Origin: Bradyrhizobium sp. Ai1a-2
GTDB lineage: Bacteria > Pseudomonadota > Alphaproteobacteria > Rhizobiales > Xanthobacteraceae
Direction: 5' to 3'
Length of the DNA: 64,000 nt
Assembly (NCBI RefSeq): GCF_000426245.1
Contig: NZ_AUEZ01000015.1
Coordinates: 1-64,000, forward strand
A model generated the notes under the pieces. That model was not told where the DNA came from. It did not search any database and saw nothing but the letters and a program-made list of their open reading frames with translations. Below are positions 62,634 through 64,000 of this stretch, in pieces; position 1 is the stretch's first letter, and the number at the start of each line of letters is the position of its first letter. The position numbers and the translations under genes are program-made.

Positions 62634-63650
62634 ATGAGTTCCAAAGGGTCTGGGTTGGCCGCAAAAGCCGGGATCAGGCGTGCCTTGCGCGTCGGGGTGA
62701 TCGGTGCGGGGGTTATGGGCAGCAACCATGCCCGCGTGCTGGCGGGATTGCCCGAGGTCACGCTGGTCGGGATCGTCGATCCCCTGGCTGAACATCGCGC
62801 GCGCGCCATTGCGATGGTCGGGTGCCGGGCGTTTACGACGCTCGATGAACTGCTCGCCGAAGGCGTCGATGCCGTGACGATCGCAGCGCCGACCCATCTG
62901 CATCACGAGATCGCGCTCGCCTGTATCGCGCGCAACGTCCATATCCTGGTCGAGAAGCCCGTCGCCTCCACGGTCGAGGAGGGCAACGACATCGTCACCG
63001 CCGCGCGGCAGGCCGGCGTGACGCTGATGGTCGGTCATGTCGAGCGCTTCAACCCGGCGGTTGCCGCGATCAAGCAGGCGATATCGGGCGAAGACATCCT
63101 CTCGATCGGCATTACCCGCGTCGGTCCGTTCCCCCCGCGCATGTCCAATGTCGGTGTCGTCATCGATCTGGCCGTGCATGACATCGACCTGATCCGCTGG
63201 TTCACCGAGTCTGAAATCGTCGACGTGCAGCCGCAGCTTTCGAGTGCCGTGGCGGAGCGCGAGGACATCGCGCTGTTGCAGTTCCGTACCGCTTCCGGGG
63301 TGCTCGCGCATATCAACACCAACTGGCTGACGCCGTTCAAGGCGCGGAGCGTCACGGTCGCCACGCGCGGCAAATATGTGATGGGCGATCTCCTGACCCG
63401 GCAGGTCACCGAGTGCTTCGGCTTCAAGCCGGACGGCAGCTATTCGATGCGGCATCTGCCGGTTGGCCACGACGAACCGTTGCGTGCCGAATTGATTGCG
63501 TTCCTCGATGCAGTGAGGAGCGGCAAGGAGCCGGCGGTATCAGGCAACGAGGGCGTCGCGAGTCTCGAGATCGCGATCAAATGTTTGGAAACGCCGGCCA
63601 CGCCGGCCGCGACCATCGTTCGCAAGGCCCCGCGCCGCGTCGCCGGCTGA
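62634..63650 (+). CDS. Gfo/Idh/MocA oxidoreductase: UDP-GlcNAc 3-dehydrogenase (GnnA) or WbpB-like
   Basis: A 338-residue NAD-dependent sugar dehydrogenase. GVIGAGVMGSNHARVLAGLP is the Rossmann motif with the MG-x-x-H-x-R pattern seen in GnnA/UDP-GlcNAc 3-dehydrogenase type members. ILVEKPVAST is the EKP motif with the catalytic lysine, and VGHVERFNPAV and VVIDLAVHDIDLIRW follow, with the conserved D-x-x-x-HD-I-D. It oxidises C3 of UDP-GlcNAc or of UDP-GlcNAcA. ATG 62634 is preceded by GGGG. The next gene, 29 nt on, is the partner aminotransferase. Bradyrhizobial lipid A contains 2,3-diaminoglucose, which supports GnnA, but WbpB cannot be excluded. Confidence 0.8.
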   Translation: MSSKGSGLAAKAGIRRALRVGVIGAGVMGSNHARVLAGLPEVTLVGIVDPLAEHRARAIAMVGCRAFTTLDELLAEGVDAVTIAAPTHLHHEIALACIARNVHILVEKPVASTVEEGNDIVTAARQAGVTLMVGHVERFNPAVAAIKQAISGEDILSIGITRVGPFPPRMSNVGVVIDLAVHDIDLIRWFTESEIVDVQPQLSSAVAEREDIALLQFRTASGVLAHINTNWLTPFKARSVTVATRGKYVMGDLLTRQVTECFGFKPDGSYSMRHLPVGHDEPLRAELIAFLDAVRSGKEPAVSGNEGVASLEIAIKCLETPATPAATIVRKAPRRVAG

Positions 63651-63679
63651 TTTCATCCCTCATTCCCTCGCAAGGCCTC

Positions 63680-64000
63680 ATGAACCAGCATATGCGTCCC
63701 GAACCGATTCCCTTCATCGACCTTGCCGCGCAGCGCCGCCGGCTTGGCGCATCCGTCGATGAGGCGGTCTCCCGCGTGCTCTCCCATTGCCAGTTCATCG
63801 GCGGACCGGAAGTGTCAGCGCTGGAGGCTGAGCTTGCAAAGTTCTCGGGCGCAAAACATGTGGTGAGCTGCGCCAGCGGCACCGACGCGCTCTTGATGGT
63901 GCTGATGGCCAAGAAGGTCGGCCCGGGCGATGCGGTGCTGTGCCCGTCCTTTACGTTCTGCGCAACCGGCGAATCAGTGGCGCTGACTGGCGCGACGCCG
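63680..64000 (+). CDS. DegT/DnrJ/EryC1-family sugar aminotransferase (partial)
   Basis: The first 107 codons of a PLP-dependent sugar aminotransferase, cut by the window end. PFIDLAAQRRRL, then FIGGPEVSALEAELAKFSGA, VVSCASGTDAL and PSFTFCATGESVALTGATP are the N-terminal signature of the WbpE/GnnB/ArnB group. The catalytic lysine lies beyond the window. It would aminate the 3-keto product of the preceding dehydrogenase using glutamate. AAGG upstream of ATG 63680 is the possible ribosome binding site. Confidence 0.85.
   Translation, partial: MNQHMRPEPIPFIDLAAQRRRLGASVDEAVSRVLSHCQFIGGPEVSALEAELAKFSGAKHVVSCASGTDALLMVLMAKKVGPGDAVLCPSFTFCATGESVALTGATP

Overview
This looks like a chromosomal segment of a high-GC alphaproteobacterium, most likely a Bradyrhizobium or a close relative in the Nitrobacteraceae. 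The clues are paired leucine-family (Liv/HAAT) ABC transporters with acyl-CoA ligases, the metK-ahcY pair, an LpcC-type lipopolysaccharide (LPS) core mannosyltransferase, and several palindromic intergenic repeat families of the kind common in that group. The taxonomic call is an inference from gene content; no rRNA or tRNA gene is visible.

Layout. (1) 1-11,900: a visibly AT-richer, mosaic surface-polysaccharide block. It opens with the end of an insertion sequence that has cut off the start of a methyltransferase gene. Then come a small membrane protein, two overlapping glycosyltransferase-like genes, an AsnB-type amidotransferase, a UDP-HexNAc 6-dehydrogenase, a UDP-glucuronate 4-epimerase, a Wzy/WaaL-like membrane protein, a WbpD-like acetyltransferase and a heptose-bisphosphate phosphatase. 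(2) 11,900-22,650: a PaaK-like ligase, an AGE-family sugar epimerase, a complete Liv transporter with a long-chain acyl-CoA ligase, and a Crp/Fnr regulator. (3) 22,800-24,830: gmd-fcl, GDP-mannose to GDP-L-fucose. (4) 24,940-32,030: a HemD-like protein, PurU, a small lipoprotein and a second complete Liv transporter. (5) 32,050-37,560: a methyl-cycle neighbourhood: MetE-like protein, an HTH/methyltransferase protein, MetK and AhcY. (6) 37,680-45,230: mixed metabolism and envelope genes: monooxygenase, Nudix, LpxO-like hydroxylase, alpha/beta hydrolase, MHS transporter, SPW protein, FAH protein. (7) 45,250-64,000: a large LPS block: MsbA-like exporter, GalE, LpcC, heptosyltransferase, HldD, HldE, O-antigen ligase, CapD/WbpM-like protein, glycosyltransferase, epimerase, WecA-like transferase, flippase-like protein, ManC, and at the right edge a Gfo/Idh dehydrogenase with a DegT aminotransferase cut by the window end.

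How they fit. ManC, Gmd and Fcl give GDP-mannose and GDP-fucose. HldE, GmhB and HldD give ADP-heptose (gmhA is not in the window). GalE, the UDP-GlcA epimerase and the UDP-HexNAc dehydrogenase supply UDP-sugars. The dehydrogenase/aminotransferase pair at the right edge could make the 2,3-diamino sugar of lipid A (GnnA/GnnB) or, with the WbpA- and WbpD-like genes at the left, a 2,3-diacetamido uronic acid. Assembly would use the WecA-like initiator, glycosyltransferases and O-antigen ligase, with MsbA exporting the lipid A core.

I saw no CRISPR array, prophage, tRNA or obvious defence island. The most interesting items are the operator cluster before the MHS transporter (42,484-42,548), the HTH-methyltransferase protein beside metK, the three 11-bp repeats at the start of lpcC, the long hairpin between metK and ahcY, and the split diamino-sugar pathway.
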